The notes beneath the pieces are model-generated. The model searched no databases and was not told the origin of the DNA. It worked only from the letters and a program-made list of their open reading frames with translations. This document shows, one piece after another, positions 1 to 8,976 of a stretch of DNA of 64,000 nt. Origin of the DNA: Sva-07 sp963716235. Its GTDB lineage: Bacteria > Actinomycetota > Acidimicrobiia > Acidimicrobiales > Ilumatobacteraceae. Each line of letters starts with the position of its first letter. Position 1 is the stretch's first letter. Location of the stretch: assembly GCA_963716235.1 (NCBI GenBank), contig CAVQTE010000016.1:1-64000 (forward strand). Reading direction: 5' to 3'. Both the position numbers and the translations under genes were made by a program.

Positions 1-231
1 CCCCTCGCCGTGTGCGCCGCGCTCGGAGCGATGCCCGGCGGGACCAGCCTCGACAACACCGTGCGCGTCATCGATCCGGAACCGTCCGAGTGGGTACTGC
101 TCGACATCACCGCCGAGGGCTTCCACCGATCGATCGGTCACGGCTCGTTGCGCCTCTGGAGCCGGGACGGCCGCCTCCTCGGCACTGCTCAGCAGACCTG
201 CATCATCCGTACCAGCCACCACACACCCTGA
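1..231 (+). CDS. Acyl-CoA thioesterase, C-terminal fragment (cut by window start)
   Basis: The reading frame is open from the window edge to TGA at 229-231, so only the last ~76 residues are present. The fragment contains TSLDNTVRV, then a stretch ending in HGSLRLWSRDGRLLGTAQQT, which resembles the second hot-dog half of the acyl-CoA thioesterase II / thioesterase-like family. Members hydrolyse acyl-CoA to free acid and CoA in the cytosol. The N-terminal domain and start are outside the window, so substrate range cannot be judged. Confidence 0.65.
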   Translation, partial: PLAVCAALGAMPGGTSLDNTVRVIDPEPSEWVLLDITAEGFHRSIGHGSLRLWSRDGRLLGTAQQTCIIRTSHHTP

Positions 232-270
232 CACGAGGTCGCAAGCACCCGAGGCGACGGCCGAGGTCGA

Positions 271-306
271 GTATGAGTCATACTTGTTGGATTCATACCG
301 TAGGAT
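271..306 (+). promoter_or_regulatory. Leaderless promoter and candidate operator of vapBC-1
   Basis: TAGGAT at 301-306 lies exactly 6 nt before the vapB ATG at 313, so the transcript probably begins at or next to the start codon. Just upstream is a perfect 6-bp inverted repeat, GTATGA (271-276), one spacer base, TCATAC (278-283). TCATAC is repeated at 293-298. VapB-type antitoxins usually repress their own promoter through such repeats, so this is the likely operator. The role is inferred. Confidence 0.55.
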
Positions 307-312
307 CGCATC

Positions 313-537
313 ATGCGAGTGACGGAGAAGGGCCAGGTCACGATCCCCAAGGATCTCCGTGATGCCTATGGCATCGGTGCGGGGACCGAGGTGGTCTTCG
401 AGGCCGCCGACGATGTGATCGTCGTGCGCAAGGTCGCATCCGGCCCGACACGGGGTCGTCGATTGGCCGAACAACTACGGGGCCGGGGTGATGTCGCGAT
501 GACCACCGACGAGATCATGGCGCTCACCCGGAGCTGA
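313..537 (+). CDS. vapB: VapB-type antitoxin, AbrB/SpoVT fold
   Basis: A 74-residue protein opening MRVTEKGQVTIPKDLRDAYGI, the typical swapped-hairpin AbrB/MazE DNA-binding motif. The C-terminal half, with RGRRLAEQLRGRGD and MTTDEIMALTR, is the usual short toxin-binding tail. It should neutralise the VapC encoded 9 nt downstream and repress the shared promoter. The start is supported by a TAGGAT box 6 nt upstream. Cytosolic. Confidence 0.88.
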   Translation: MRVTEKGQVTIPKDLRDAYGIGAGTEVVFEAADDVIVVRKVASGPTRGRRLAEQLRGRGDVAMTTDEIMALTRS

Positions 538-546
538 GCGTCGCCG

Positions 547-954
547 ATGCCCATCACTCTGGTCGACAGCAGCGTCCTGCTCGACATCTTGACCGACGAT
601 CCGACCTGGGGCGAGTGGTCGTCGGATCGTCTGGCCGAGGCAGCGGAGAATGGCCCGCTGGCGATCAATCCGGTGATTTTCGCCGAGGTGTCGGTCCGCT
701 TCACGAGTATCGAGGATCTCGACGATGCGCTCCCAGCCGAGGACTACCGACGAGCGGCGCTGCCGTGGACGGCATCGTTTCTCGCCGCGAAGGCGTTCGT
801 CGAATATCGCCGTCGTGGTGGCAGCAGCACCTCCACGCTGCCGGATTTCTTCATCGGTGCGCACGCCGCTGTGGCCGACCTCACGCTGCTGACACGTGAT
901 CCGGGTCGTCAACGCTCGTACTTCCCGACCGTTCACCTCGTTGCACCCGACTGA
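547..954 (+). CDS. vapC: VapC-type PIN-domain ribonuclease toxin
   Basis: A 135-residue PIN domain. The first acidic residue is in LVDSSVLLDIL (Asp7); a conserved Glu follows in VIFAEVSV and an Asp in LPDFFIGAHAAV, with a last acidic position in LLTRDPGR. These form the Mg-dependent nuclease site of VapC toxins, which cleave RNA (often tRNA or 23S rRNA). It lies 9 nt after vapB and is surely co-transcribed. A palindromic hairpin follows the stop codon. The RNA target cannot be read from sequence. Confidence 0.88.
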   Translation: MPITLVDSSVLLDILTDDPTWGEWSSDRLAEAAENGPLAINPVIFAEVSVRFTSIEDLDDALPAEDYRRAALPWTASFLAAKAFVEYRRRGGSSTSTLPDFFIGAHAAVADLTLLTRDPGRQRSYFPTVHLVAPD

Positions 955-965
955 CCGCTGCACTC

Positions 966-992
966 TGCAACAGGGCCCAGACCCCTGTTGCA
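966..992. terminator. Palindrome between convergent vapC and Nudix genes
   Basis: TGCAACAGGG (966-975) and CCCTGTTGCA (983-992) are perfect 10-bp arms around a 7-nt loop. The site lies between two convergent genes and can act as a bidirectional terminator. Its centre resembles a degenerate GGGGTC-N-GACCCC core, the motif seen in other 3' palindromes of this window. Confidence 0.6.
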
Positions 993-995
993 AGA

Positions 996-1487
996 TCAGA
1001 TGCCGGTGTCGATCGGGGGCGATGGTGGGCCGTCGGTACTCAATCGGCGCAACAGCGAGCCGAGTTGGCGGGGGGAGAACCACGTGCCGTCGGTTGTCGC
1101 CGACTCGATCTCGTCGAGATGCCACCAACGAATTTCGTGGAGGCGTTCGGCTTTCAACTGCTCCCAGGAGAGTGCTGGGGTCGGCTCGAACCGCTCGGTC
1201 GCCTCGACGACGTAGTAGCGGTCCTGCTGGCCGTCCCAGAGACCGTCCTCGTGGGGAATGATGTGCTCGCGGTTCCAGATGTGCGGGCCGACGACCGGAT
1301 CGTGGAGCCCCACCTCCTCGATCAGTTCCCGATGCAACGCTTCGAGATGTGTCTCGCCCGGATCGATGCCGCCCCCGGGCAGGGACCAGACCGTCCGCGT
1401 GGGGAACTCGAAGCGCACCAACAAGATGTGCTGATCCGGCGTGACGAGTAGCGCGCGAACGGCCTGGCGGATGCGCAGCTCTGACAC
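996..1487 (-). CDS. Nudix hydrolase
   Basis: A 163-residue protein with a complete Nudix box: Gly-rich GGGIDPGET, then the REL-EE-G segment (HRELIEEVGL), residues ~39-61. The box binds Mg2+ for hydrolysis of nucleoside diphosphate-X substrates. N-terminal IRQAVRALLVTPDQHILLVRF and the later REHIIPHEDGLWDGQQDRYYVVEA match ADP-ribose/MutT-like members. The GTG start is 3 nt after the TGA of the DUF3039 gene, so the two form an operon. Substrate unknown. Confidence 0.85.
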   Translation of the reverse strand: MSELRIRQAVRALLVTPDQHILLVRFEFPTRTVWSLPGGGIDPGETHLEALHRELIEEVGLHDPVVGPHIWNREHIIPHEDGLWDGQQDRYYVVEATERFEPTPALSWEQLKAERLHEIRWWHLDEIESATTDGTWFSPRQLGSLLRRLSTDGPPSPPIDTGI

Positions 1488-1490
1488 GGG

Positions 1491-1781
1491 TCAGTCGTTC
1501 GGGGTGTCGCGTAGGCCGCCGTTGAACGCCTTGTACATCGCGTAGACGCTCTTGCACTGCTCACACACCGGCAGCTGCTTCGGATCGCGTGATGGCACCC
1601 AGACGAATCCGCACAACGCCTCGACCGGTGTCCCCATCACGCGGGCCTCCAGAACGACCGCTGCGGCGTTCTCGCCACGCTTGGTCTTCACGATGTGGGC
1701 GGCGGTTGGTTCGCCCGTTTCGGTGGTCTCGTCGGTGTCGACGTCGACGCGTTCGACGGGCATCGTTTCGAGGTCGGTCAT
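1491..1781 (-). CDS. DUF3039 family protein
   Basis: About 96 residues if started at MTDLETMPVERV. It has AHIVKTKRGENAAAVVLEARVMGTPVEALCG followed by VCEQCKSVYAMYKAF, typical of the actinobacterial DUF3039 family. One His and three Cys (AHIV, ALCG, CEQC) could form a small zinc site. Function is not known. The start is uncertain: ATG codons at 1799 and 1781 are both possible and neither has a clear Shine-Dalgarno. It is translated just ahead of the Nudix gene. Confidence 0.72.
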   Translation of the reverse strand: MTDLETMPVERVDVDTDETTETGEPTAAHIVKTKRGENAAAVVLEARVMGTPVEALCGFVWVPSRDPKQLPVCEQCKSVYAMYKAFNGGLRDTPND

Positions 1782-1816
1782 GGGATCAGTGAACCACATC
1801 GGGTAGGGTGACCCTC

Positions 1817-1948
1817 GTGCTCGCCGCCATCGCCGCCATTGCTGCTCTCGTAGCAGCAGCAGGTGCAGCCGTGGCAGCACGCCGCCCCGCACCCGTACTC
1901 ATTCCGGTACGGGTCAGGCGGGGGACACGAGCCCAGCGGCAACGCTGA
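1817..1948 (+). CDS. Small membrane protein, 43 aa, unknown
   Basis: A short frame starting GTG at 1817 encodes an Ala/Ile/Leu/Val-rich segment of about 20 residues, then an Arg/Pro-rich tail (RRPAPVLIPVRVRRGTRAQ), the layout of a single-pass small membrane protein with a cytoplasmic basic tail. TAGGGT at 1804-1809 lies 7 nt before the GTG, the same promoter-start geometry as the larger genes here. It is divergent from DUF3039 and precedes the malic enzyme gene. No homologue is recognised, and an Ala-rich frame can arise by chance at this GC content. Confidence 0.45.
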   Translation: MLAAIAAIAALVAAAGAAVAARRPAPVLIPVRVRRGTRAQRQR

Positions 1949-2041
1949 GCACTCGTTGAACTCGCCCGACCAGCCGGACACCGGCGGCGGGCCTGCGCTG
2001 TTGGTCTCCGGTGACCCCTCTCACCGACCCAAGGACCCGCC

Positions 2042-3274
<1,233 letters not shown>

Positions 3275-3376
3275 TTGGTCGCCGGGCGGGGCTGGACTGG
3301 GCGGAGTGCACCAGTGAGCGAAACGACCGAGGGGTGGTCACCTCGCTCATCGCTGGGGTGAATCTCGACCGGATCG

Positions 3377-4001
3377 TCAGGTGAGCTCAGCGAGTTCGGT
3401 TGCGAGGTTCGCCCGGGCGCGCTGCTCCCACAGGCCGCGTGCGGTGGGCGTGGAGTAGATCGCCGGTCGGTCGACGAATCCCTGCAGCACCGAGGCTCGT
3501 CCAGTTCGCCAGTCGTCGTCGTCTACATGACGGAACTCGGCGCGCACGCTCGCGACGTAGTCGGAGTAGGCGGCGGGGTCGGAACCGAGGATGGCGAGGT
3601 CGGCGTCGAGCAGGATCGCCGTGTCGCCGATCGGCGTTCCCGAGTCTCCGTGGGCGGTCGCCTCGATCATCGCTGCGACGCGCTCGGCACGCTCGTCCGA
3701 CCAGCCGAGCGTCGTTAGGTCACGCCGGGCCAGGCGAGCGCTCGCTCGCTCGTTGGCGGGATGAGTGGGCTCGTACACGGCGTCGTGGTAGAAGGCCGCG
3801 GCGACCACCTCGTCGAGATGATCGACGTGTTCCACCGCAGCAAGTTCTTCGATGTGGCGGATCACCCACGCCACGTGGGTAGCGGTGTGATAGCGCCGTT
3901 GCTTCTCGCGGTGGCGGGAGAGGAGCCCGTCGAGCAGGCGACAGATCGTCGCCGATGTGGCGTTGCCAGGCCAGCTCCAACTCGGGTTCGGGTGCTGCCA
4001 C
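3377..4001 (-). CDS. HD-domain metal-dependent phosphohydrolase (frameshifted)
   Basis: The main frame contains RRYHTATHVAWVIRH, AAFYHDAVYEP (His-Asp pair), NERASARLARRDL and LDADLAILGSDPAAYSDYV, the order of metal-binding motifs in small HD hydrolases. That frame has no ATG/GTG/TTG start between the divergent DUF4031 gene and the HD motifs. A GTG at 4001 opens a different frame reading AAPEPELELAWQRHIGDD, the usual N-terminus, with CACACT 6 nt upstream. Joining them needs one net +1 frameshift at roughly 3925-3965. Substrate unknown. Confidence 0.7.
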
Positions 4002-4043
4002 GACGTCAGTGTGGCATCGTCGAGCGTGTGGCAGGGTGACGGC

Positions 4044-4325
4044 GTGGCGATCCTGATCGACGAGGCACGTTGGTGGTGGCGTGGCAAGAAGTGGTGCCAC
4101 CTGGTGAGCGACACCTCGTACGACGAACTCCACGAGTTCGCCGACCGCGCCGGGATCCCCCGGCGCGGATTCCAGGGTGATCACTACGACATCCCCGAGG
4201 AATACCGAGCCGAACTGATCGTGGCCGGCGCCCAACACGTCGAGAGCCGTGAACTCGTCCGTCGGCTGCGCGCAGCCGGCCTGCGGCTGTCGCCCGCGCA
4301 ACGTCGGGAGCACACCACGATGTGA
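4044..4325 (+). CDS. DUF4031 family protein
   Basis: 93 residues. The sequence AILIDEARWWWRGKKW, HLVSDTSYDELHEFADRAGIPRRGFQGDHYDIP and a basic RELVRRLRAAGLR tail match the short DUF4031 family, common in actinobacteria and of unknown function. The GTG start at 4044 is chosen because the family begins here and CAGGGT (4032-4037) lies 6 nt upstream; the longer frame would collide with the divergent HD gene. Conserved Asp, His and Trp residues hint at an enzyme, but no reaction is known. Confidence 0.75.
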   Translation: MAILIDEARWWWRGKKWCHLVSDTSYDELHEFADRAGIPRRGFQGDHYDIPEEYRAELIVAGAQHVESRELVRRLRAAGLRLSPAQRREHTTM

Positions 4326-4380
4326 GCGGAGTCGCTGCGATCACACGGCGATCATCTCGACCCCGCAGCGCAGGACTTGC

Positions 4381-4806
4381 TCATGGAGCGCTCCAGCGTG
4401 ATGGGTCGCCGGCCAGCTCGCGGGGGCAGGCGATGTGCGCGCCGATGACGAACCACTCGACCAATTCGACGCCGGCGTCGTCGCACTGCATTGCGGCCTC
4501 GATCCAACGGTCTCGATCGACCGGCTGCATGTCGCCGTCCGGGCGACTCGTGGCGAGGATGAGGCCGCCGATGTCCGTGTACTGCGCATGGATGCATACG
4601 TCGATGACTCGAAAGATCGCATCGGGGTCGGTCGTGCCGGTGACCACGAGGATGCCCACGCCGCGCCGCTCGGGATCGAGCAGGATGGCGACGGTGTCGT
4701 CGCCGAACGGAGCGGCGAGCGAGAGCACGGCGAGCGCGTCGGCTCTGGATTCGATCGGGTCGATGAACCCGCGTGGGATGCGGCGGGTGGAGCAGGAGCG
4801 AGACAT
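4381..4806 (-). CDS. RadC/JAB-like protein lacking metal ligands
   Basis: 141 residues. ERRGVGILVVTGTTDPDAIFRVIDVCI, then IGGLILATSRPDGDMQPVDRDRWIEAAMQCDDAGVELVEWFVIG, follows the course of the RadC-type JAB/MPN domain, where the same place normally reads LAHNHPSG...LLDHLIVG. The His-x-His and the later Asp metal ligands are missing, so if the relationship holds it would be an inactive MPN-like protein. AAGGGG precedes the ATG with suitable spacing. The assignment rests on pattern recognition. Confidence 0.5.
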   Translation of the reverse strand: MSRSCSTRRIPRGFIDPIESRADALAVLSLAAPFGDDTVAILLDPERRGVGILVVTGTTDPDAIFRVIDVCIHAQYTDIGGLILATSRPDGDMQPVDRDRWIEAAMQCDDAGVELVEWFVIGAHIACPRELAGDPSRWSAP

Positions 4807-4909
4807 GAGTTCCCCTTCGGATGATCGCTGGTGATCGAAGGGGGAGCCGGTGAGATCACCCTAGAGAGGGGGTGTCACAACCGATGAGAGCGGCTGGCGA
4901 GCCAACTCG

Positions 4910-4915
4910 TAACCT
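4910..4915 (+). promoter_or_regulatory. Extended -10 box of the ArsC-like selenoprotein candidate
   Basis: TAACCT at 4910-4915 is followed by 6 nt and then ATG at 4922, the leaderless geometry found throughout the window. Its position places the start 33 nt upstream of the in-frame TGA. Transcription and translation are therefore set up to read across the TGA and not to begin after it. Confidence 0.6.
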
Positions 4916-4921
4916 CGGGCC

Positions 4922-5299
4922 ATGGCCGTGGCGACGATCTACCACAACACCCATTGAAACTCGTCGATCAATGCCGTGCGCATTGCCGAGGACCTCGGCG
5001 TCGACGTCGACATCGTGAACTACATCAAGACCCCGCCCGACGCCGACACGCTGCGGGCGATCATCGCCAAGTTGGAGGACGAGCCGACCGCGCTCGTCCG
5101 TCGCGACAGCATGTGGAAGAAGCTGGGCTTGACCGAGGCCGACGCCCGGACGAACGACCAGATCGTGGCATTGCTCGTGAAGCACAAGCAGCTGCTGCAG
5201 CGCCCCGTCGTGGTCACTGCCGACACGGCGATCGTCGGGCGACCGAAGGAACGTGTCACCGAACTCCTCGCCCCGCTCGCGGGGAAGGCATCGGCCTGA
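4922..5299 (+). CDS. ArsC/Spx-family thioredoxin-fold protein with in-frame TGA (candidate selenoprotein)
   Basis: Read from ATG 4922 with TGA 4955-4957 as selenocysteine, the protein is 125 residues and begins MAVATIYHNTH-U-NSSINAV. ArsC proteins start TIYHNPxC, so codon 12 is exactly the catalytic Cys12 of E. coli ArsC. The rest is typical: VNYIKTPPDADTLRAII, LVRRDSMWKKLGL, then RPVVVTADTAIVGRP, which carries the Arg residues that bind oxyanions. The frame is the same on both sides of the TGA. A TANNNT box precedes the ATG, and a SECIS-like hairpin follows the TGA. A GTG at 4976 could start a shorter protein, but it would lack strand 1 and the active-site loop. Arsenate reduction is only one possible role. 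A TGC-to-TGA sequencing error or a pseudogene is the alternative. Confidence 0.72.
4958..4999 (+). promoter_or_regulatory. Candidate bacterial SECIS element
   Basis: An 11-nt spacer (4958-4968) follows the TGA. Then CAATGC (4969-4974) pairs perfectly with GCATTG (4980-4985) around a 5-nt loop, CGTGC, giving a 17-nt minihelix with G at loop position 2 followed by T. From memory, E. coli fdhF also has an 11-nt spacing and a 17-nt minihelix recognised by SelB. A second perfect hairpin, GCCGAG (4985-4990) with CTCGGC (4994-4999) and a loop starting with G, lies just behind and could be an alternative. Function is inferred from geometry. Confidence 0.55.
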
Positions 5300-5320
5300 G
5301 TCACGCGAGGGTGGTCTCCG

Positions 5321-7180
5321 ATGAGTGAGTTCGCAGCGCCTGTCGCCGGCGCGGATGACGCACCGTCGCGTTGGAAGCTGCTGTCGTCGACGCTGAAGGC
5401 GCAGCGGCGCAACCTGATCATCGGGAGCGCCATCGGTCTGCTCTGGATGGTCGGCAAGGTGTCCGTGCCGCTGCTGGTGCGCTACAGCATCGATCGCGGC
5501 ATCGAACAGGACGACATGCTGTGGCTCTGGGTGTCGCTCATCGCCATCGCCGGTGTGGCCGTCGGTACGTTCACCGCACTTCGCCGGTTCTATGCGTTCC
5601 GCGAGGCACGGTGGACCGAGACCCGACTGCGCGAGCAGCTGTTCAACCACATCTTGTCGCTGCACGTCGGCTATCACGATCGTGCGCAGACGGGTCAGCT
5701 GATGAGCCGCTCGTCGAGCGACCTCAACCAGATCCAGTCGTTCGTGGTGATGATCCCCATCACGATCTCGAACTTCTCGATGATCATCGCCGTGTCGGTC
5801 ATCCTGTTCGTGGCCGACTGGCAACTCGCTCTCATCGCCCTCGCGCCGCTGCCGTTCGTGAACATCGCCGGGCGGCGCTTCTCGCACTCCATCCACGGTG
5901 CCGTGCTGCAGGTCCAGATGGAGCAGGCCGAGTTGGCGACAGTGGTCGAGGAGACCATCGGCGGCGTGCGTGTGGTGAAGGGGTTCGGCGCCGAAGAGGT
6001 GCAGTCCGCTCGGCTCCGCGCAGAGGCTGACGACATCCAGGCGGCGTCGATCAGTGCGGCCCAGATCCGCGCCAAGTACCTCCCGGCGATCGAACTGCTG
6101 CCACAGCTGGGGCTCATTGCGGTGCTCGGCGTGGGCGGCATGCAGGTCATCAACGGTGAGATGACCGTCGGCCAGCTCGTTGCGTTCAACTTGTTCGTCG
6201 CGCTGCTCGTGTCGCCGCTGCGCATGCTCGGCATGACCATCGCCTGGGCCCAACGCGCGGGCGCAGCGCTCGAGCGCGTCAACGAAGTGCTCGACACCGT
6301 GCCGATGGTCACCGATCCGGAACGACCGCTGCAGCTTCCCCCCGCCGAGCACGCCGGCGCCGTGCAGTTCCGCGACGTCCGTTTCGGTTACGACCCCGCG
6401 GCACCCGTGCTCGACGGTTTCGACCTCGAACTCGCGCCCGGCCAGTCGGTGGCGATCGTGGGGGCCACCGGGTCGGGCAAGTCCACGGTCGCCCGGCTAC
6501 TCGTGCGGTTCTACGACGTCGACGAGGGTCGGGTACGCATCGACGGCGTCAACGTCCGTGACCTGTCGCTGCGCGACGTCCGGCGCGCGGTCGGCATCGT
6601 CTTCGAGGACACACTGCTCTTCCACGACACCGTCGCTGCGAACATCGCCTTCGCCGAGCCCGATGCCGACCGCGAGTCGATCGAGCGCGCCGCACGCCTC
6701 GCCGGGGCCCACGACTTCATCATGGGATTGCCCGAGGCGTACGACACGCTCATCGGCGAGCGGGGCATGTCGCTGTCGGGCGGCCAGCGTCAGCGCATCG
6801 CCATCGCCCGGGCGATCCTCGCCGACCCGCGGGTGCTCGTGCTCGACGATGCGACGTCCGCGGTCGACCCGTCGAAGGAGCACGAGATCCGCTCCGCGAT
6901 GGCGACGGTGATGGACGGTCGCACCACCATCGTCATCGCGCACCGGCCCGGCACCATCGCGCTCGCGGACACTGTTGTGCTGCTCGATCGCGGACGCGTC
7001 GTTGCGTCCGGGCCGCATCAGGAGCTGCTCGACCGTGAGCCGCGTTATCGCAACGTGCTCGCCGCCATGGAGGACGCCGACGACGAGGAGCGGGCCGCAC
7101 TCGCCGCCCGATCCGGCACCGATGCCGGTGTTGATGATGGCGTCGACGCCGATCCCCGAACTCCGGTCGGGGGTGACTGA
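5321..7180 (+). CDS. ABC exporter half-transporter A (degenerate Walker B)
   Basis: 619 residues: an N-terminal six-helix exporter domain (~30-320) fused to an ATPase domain. Walker A GATGSGKS is at 381-388 and the signature LSGGQ at ~485-489 is canonical. Walker B ends in Asp509-Asp510, so the catalytic Glu is replaced by Asp, and the Q-loop reads VFEDTLLF with Glu in place of Gln. These changes mark the degenerate-site subunit of a heterodimeric exporter. The stop codon overlaps the ATG of the partner gene by 1 nt. Exported substrate unknown. Confidence 0.88.
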   Translation: MSEFAAPVAGADDAPSRWKLLSSTLKAQRRNLIIGSAIGLLWMVGKVSVPLLVRYSIDRGIEQDDMLWLWVSLIAIAGVAVGTFTALRRFYAFREARWTETRLREQLFNHILSLHVGYHDRAQTGQLMSRSSSDLNQIQSFVVMIPITISNFSMIIAVSVILFVADWQLALIALAPLPFVNIAGRRFSHSIHGAVLQVQMEQAELATVVEETIGGVRVVKGFGAEEVQSARLRAEADDIQAASISAAQIRAKYLPAIELLPQLGLIAVLGVGGMQVINGEMTVGQLVAFNLFVALLVSPLRMLGMTIAWAQRAGAALERVNEVLDTVPMVTDPERPLQLPPAEHAGAVQFRDVRFGYDPAAPVLDGFDLELAPGQSVAIVGATGSGKSTVARLLVRFYDVDEGRVRIDGVNVRDLSLRDVRRAVGIVFEDTLLFHDTVAANIAFAEPDADRESIERAARLAGAHDFIMGLPEAYDTLIGERGMSLSGGQRQRIAIARAILADPRVLVLDDATSAVDPSKEHEIRSAMATVMDGRTTIVIAHRPGTIALADTVVLLDRGRVVASGPHQELLDREPRYRNVLAAMEDADDEERAALAARSGTDAGVDDGVDADPRTPVGGD

Positions 7181-8968
7181 TGTACGGAATGGGGGCGATC
7201 TCCGACGAGGACAAACTCGACGCCGACGAGACCAAGAAGGTGCTGCGCCGCACGGCGCGAATGGCGCAAGCCGTTCCGCAGGACCGTTGCCGCGGCGCTG
7301 GCGTTCACTGCGCTGTCGACGCTCGGTGTGGTGCTCGGCCCGGTCATTCTCGGCTGGGGAATCGACAACGGGATCGTCCCGGAAGACGCCGAGGTGTTGC
7401 GCAATGCCGTGATCTTCTACCTGCTGCTCACGGTGGTCGCCTACTTCGCTGCACGCCAGCAGTACATCCTGATCAACCGTGCCGGCGAGGGATTCCTGCG
7501 CGCACTGCGCATCCGGGTGTTCGACCACATCCAGAAGCAGTCGCTGGCGTTCTTCGACCGCAACAAGTCGGGTGTGCTCGTCGCCCGCATGACCTCCGAC
7601 GTCGAGTCGATGGGCGAACTGGTGCAGTTCGGTCTCCTCCAGTTCGTGTCGGCGATCCTGCTCGTCGGGTTCGCGCTGGTGCTCGCCCTGATCACGTCGT
7701 GGCAGCTGACACTCGTGGGGATGCTCGTGATGCCCATCATCATCGTGGCGTCCCGCAAGTTCCAACGTGACTCGAACGCGGCGTACCTCGACGTACGCGA
7801 GAACATCGGCCAGAACCTGTCGACGCTGCAGGAGGGCATCGCCGGAGTCCGGGTCATCCAGGCCTACGCCCGCGAACCCGAACAGCGACGCCGGTTCAAG
7901 CAGTCGAACCGTCAGCTCTACGACTCGCACGTGCACAGCGTGCGGGTCTCGACGTGGTACTTCGGGCTGGTCGAAGCCGCCGGCGTCATGGCCACTGCGC
8001 TGATGGTCGGCGTCGGAGGTTGGCTGTACTCGAACGACGAGTTGGACATCGGCCAGATCATCACCGTCGTGCTGCTGTTCGCCCAGCTGTTCGAACCGGT
8101 GCAGCAACTCTCACAGCTGTACAACACCGTGCAGTCCTCAGCAGCTGCACTCAACAAGCTGTTCGGCATCCTCGACACCGAGCCCGACATCCAGGACGGG
8201 CCGAACGAACTTCCGGGAAATGGTGCGCTGGTCGTCGACGACGTCGGATTCCGGTATCCCGCCACCGAGGCCCCCGTGTTGTCCGACGTGTCGATCACGG
8301 TCGCCGATGGCGAACGCCTCGCGCTCGTCGGCCCGACCGGTGCCGGCAAGTCGACCCTCGCCAAGCTGATGGCCCGCCTGTACGACCCGACCGAGGGCAC
8401 CATCACCTTCGGCGGCGTCGACCTGCGAGATGCCACGCTCGCGTCGCTGCGACACCGCGTTGTCGTGGTACCGCAGGAGGGATTCCTCTTCGGTGGAACG
8501 ATCGCCGACAACGTCCGTATCGCCCGATTCGACGCCACCGACGACGACGTCCGCGACGCGTTCGATGCCATCGGTGCCCTCGAGCGATTCCTCGAGTTCC
8601 CCGACGGCATCCACACCGAAGTGCGCGAGCGGGGCTCACGCCTGTCGGCCGGTGAACGCCAACTCGTGTCGCTGGCCCGAGCAGCGCTCGTCGACCCGGC
8701 CGTCCTGGTGCTCGACGAAGCGACGAGCAACCTGGACCCGGGCACCGAGTTCATCGTCGAACGCGCGCTCGATACGTTGATGACCGGCCGGACGACGATC
8801 GTGGTCGCCCACCGGCTGTCGACGATCCAGCGTGCCGACCGCATCGGCGTGATCGACGGGGGACGACTCGTCGAACTCGGCACGCACACCGAGTTGGTTT
8901 CGGCAGGCGGGCGCTACGCGGCGCTCGCCGACGCATGGGCCAAGAGCCAGCCGGTAGCCGGCGGGTAG
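7180..8968 (+). CDS. ABC exporter half-transporter B (frameshifted near its N-terminus)
   Basis: The ATG at 7180 overlaps the stop of subunit A. The first ~30 codons (MYGMGAISDEDKLDADETKKVLRRTAR) are in one frame; from about 7265-7290 the continuation (KPFRRTVAAALAFTALSTLGVVLGPVILG) is in the next frame, a net +1 shift. The body has the exporter membrane domain, Walker A GPTGAGKS, an altered signature LSAGE and an intact Walker B with Glu (LVLDEATSNLD). This is the exact complement of subunit A. An internal GTG/ATG near 7328 would lose helix 1, so a single frameshifted gene is preferred. Confidence 0.82.
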
Positions 8969-8976
8969 GCGTTCGC

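Noticed and set aside
4976..5299. ArsC-like gene as a normal protein starting at GTG 4976
   Set aside because: It would lack the first strand and the active-site loop, has no promoter box or Shine-Dalgarno at that place, and ignores the in-frame family sequence upstream of the TGA.
4856..6352. Long open frame on the minus strand opposite ABC subunit A (and similar ones opposite other genes)
   Set aside because: Its His/Arg/Asp-rich composition is typical of antisense frames in high-GC DNA, it has no recognisable domain, and the plus strand encodes a clear ABC exporter.
7328..8968. ABC subunit B starting at an internal GTG near 7328
   Set aside because: It would remove the N-terminal segment and most of helix 1. 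The missing part is present in the adjacent frame and is coupled to subunit A by an ATGA overlap.
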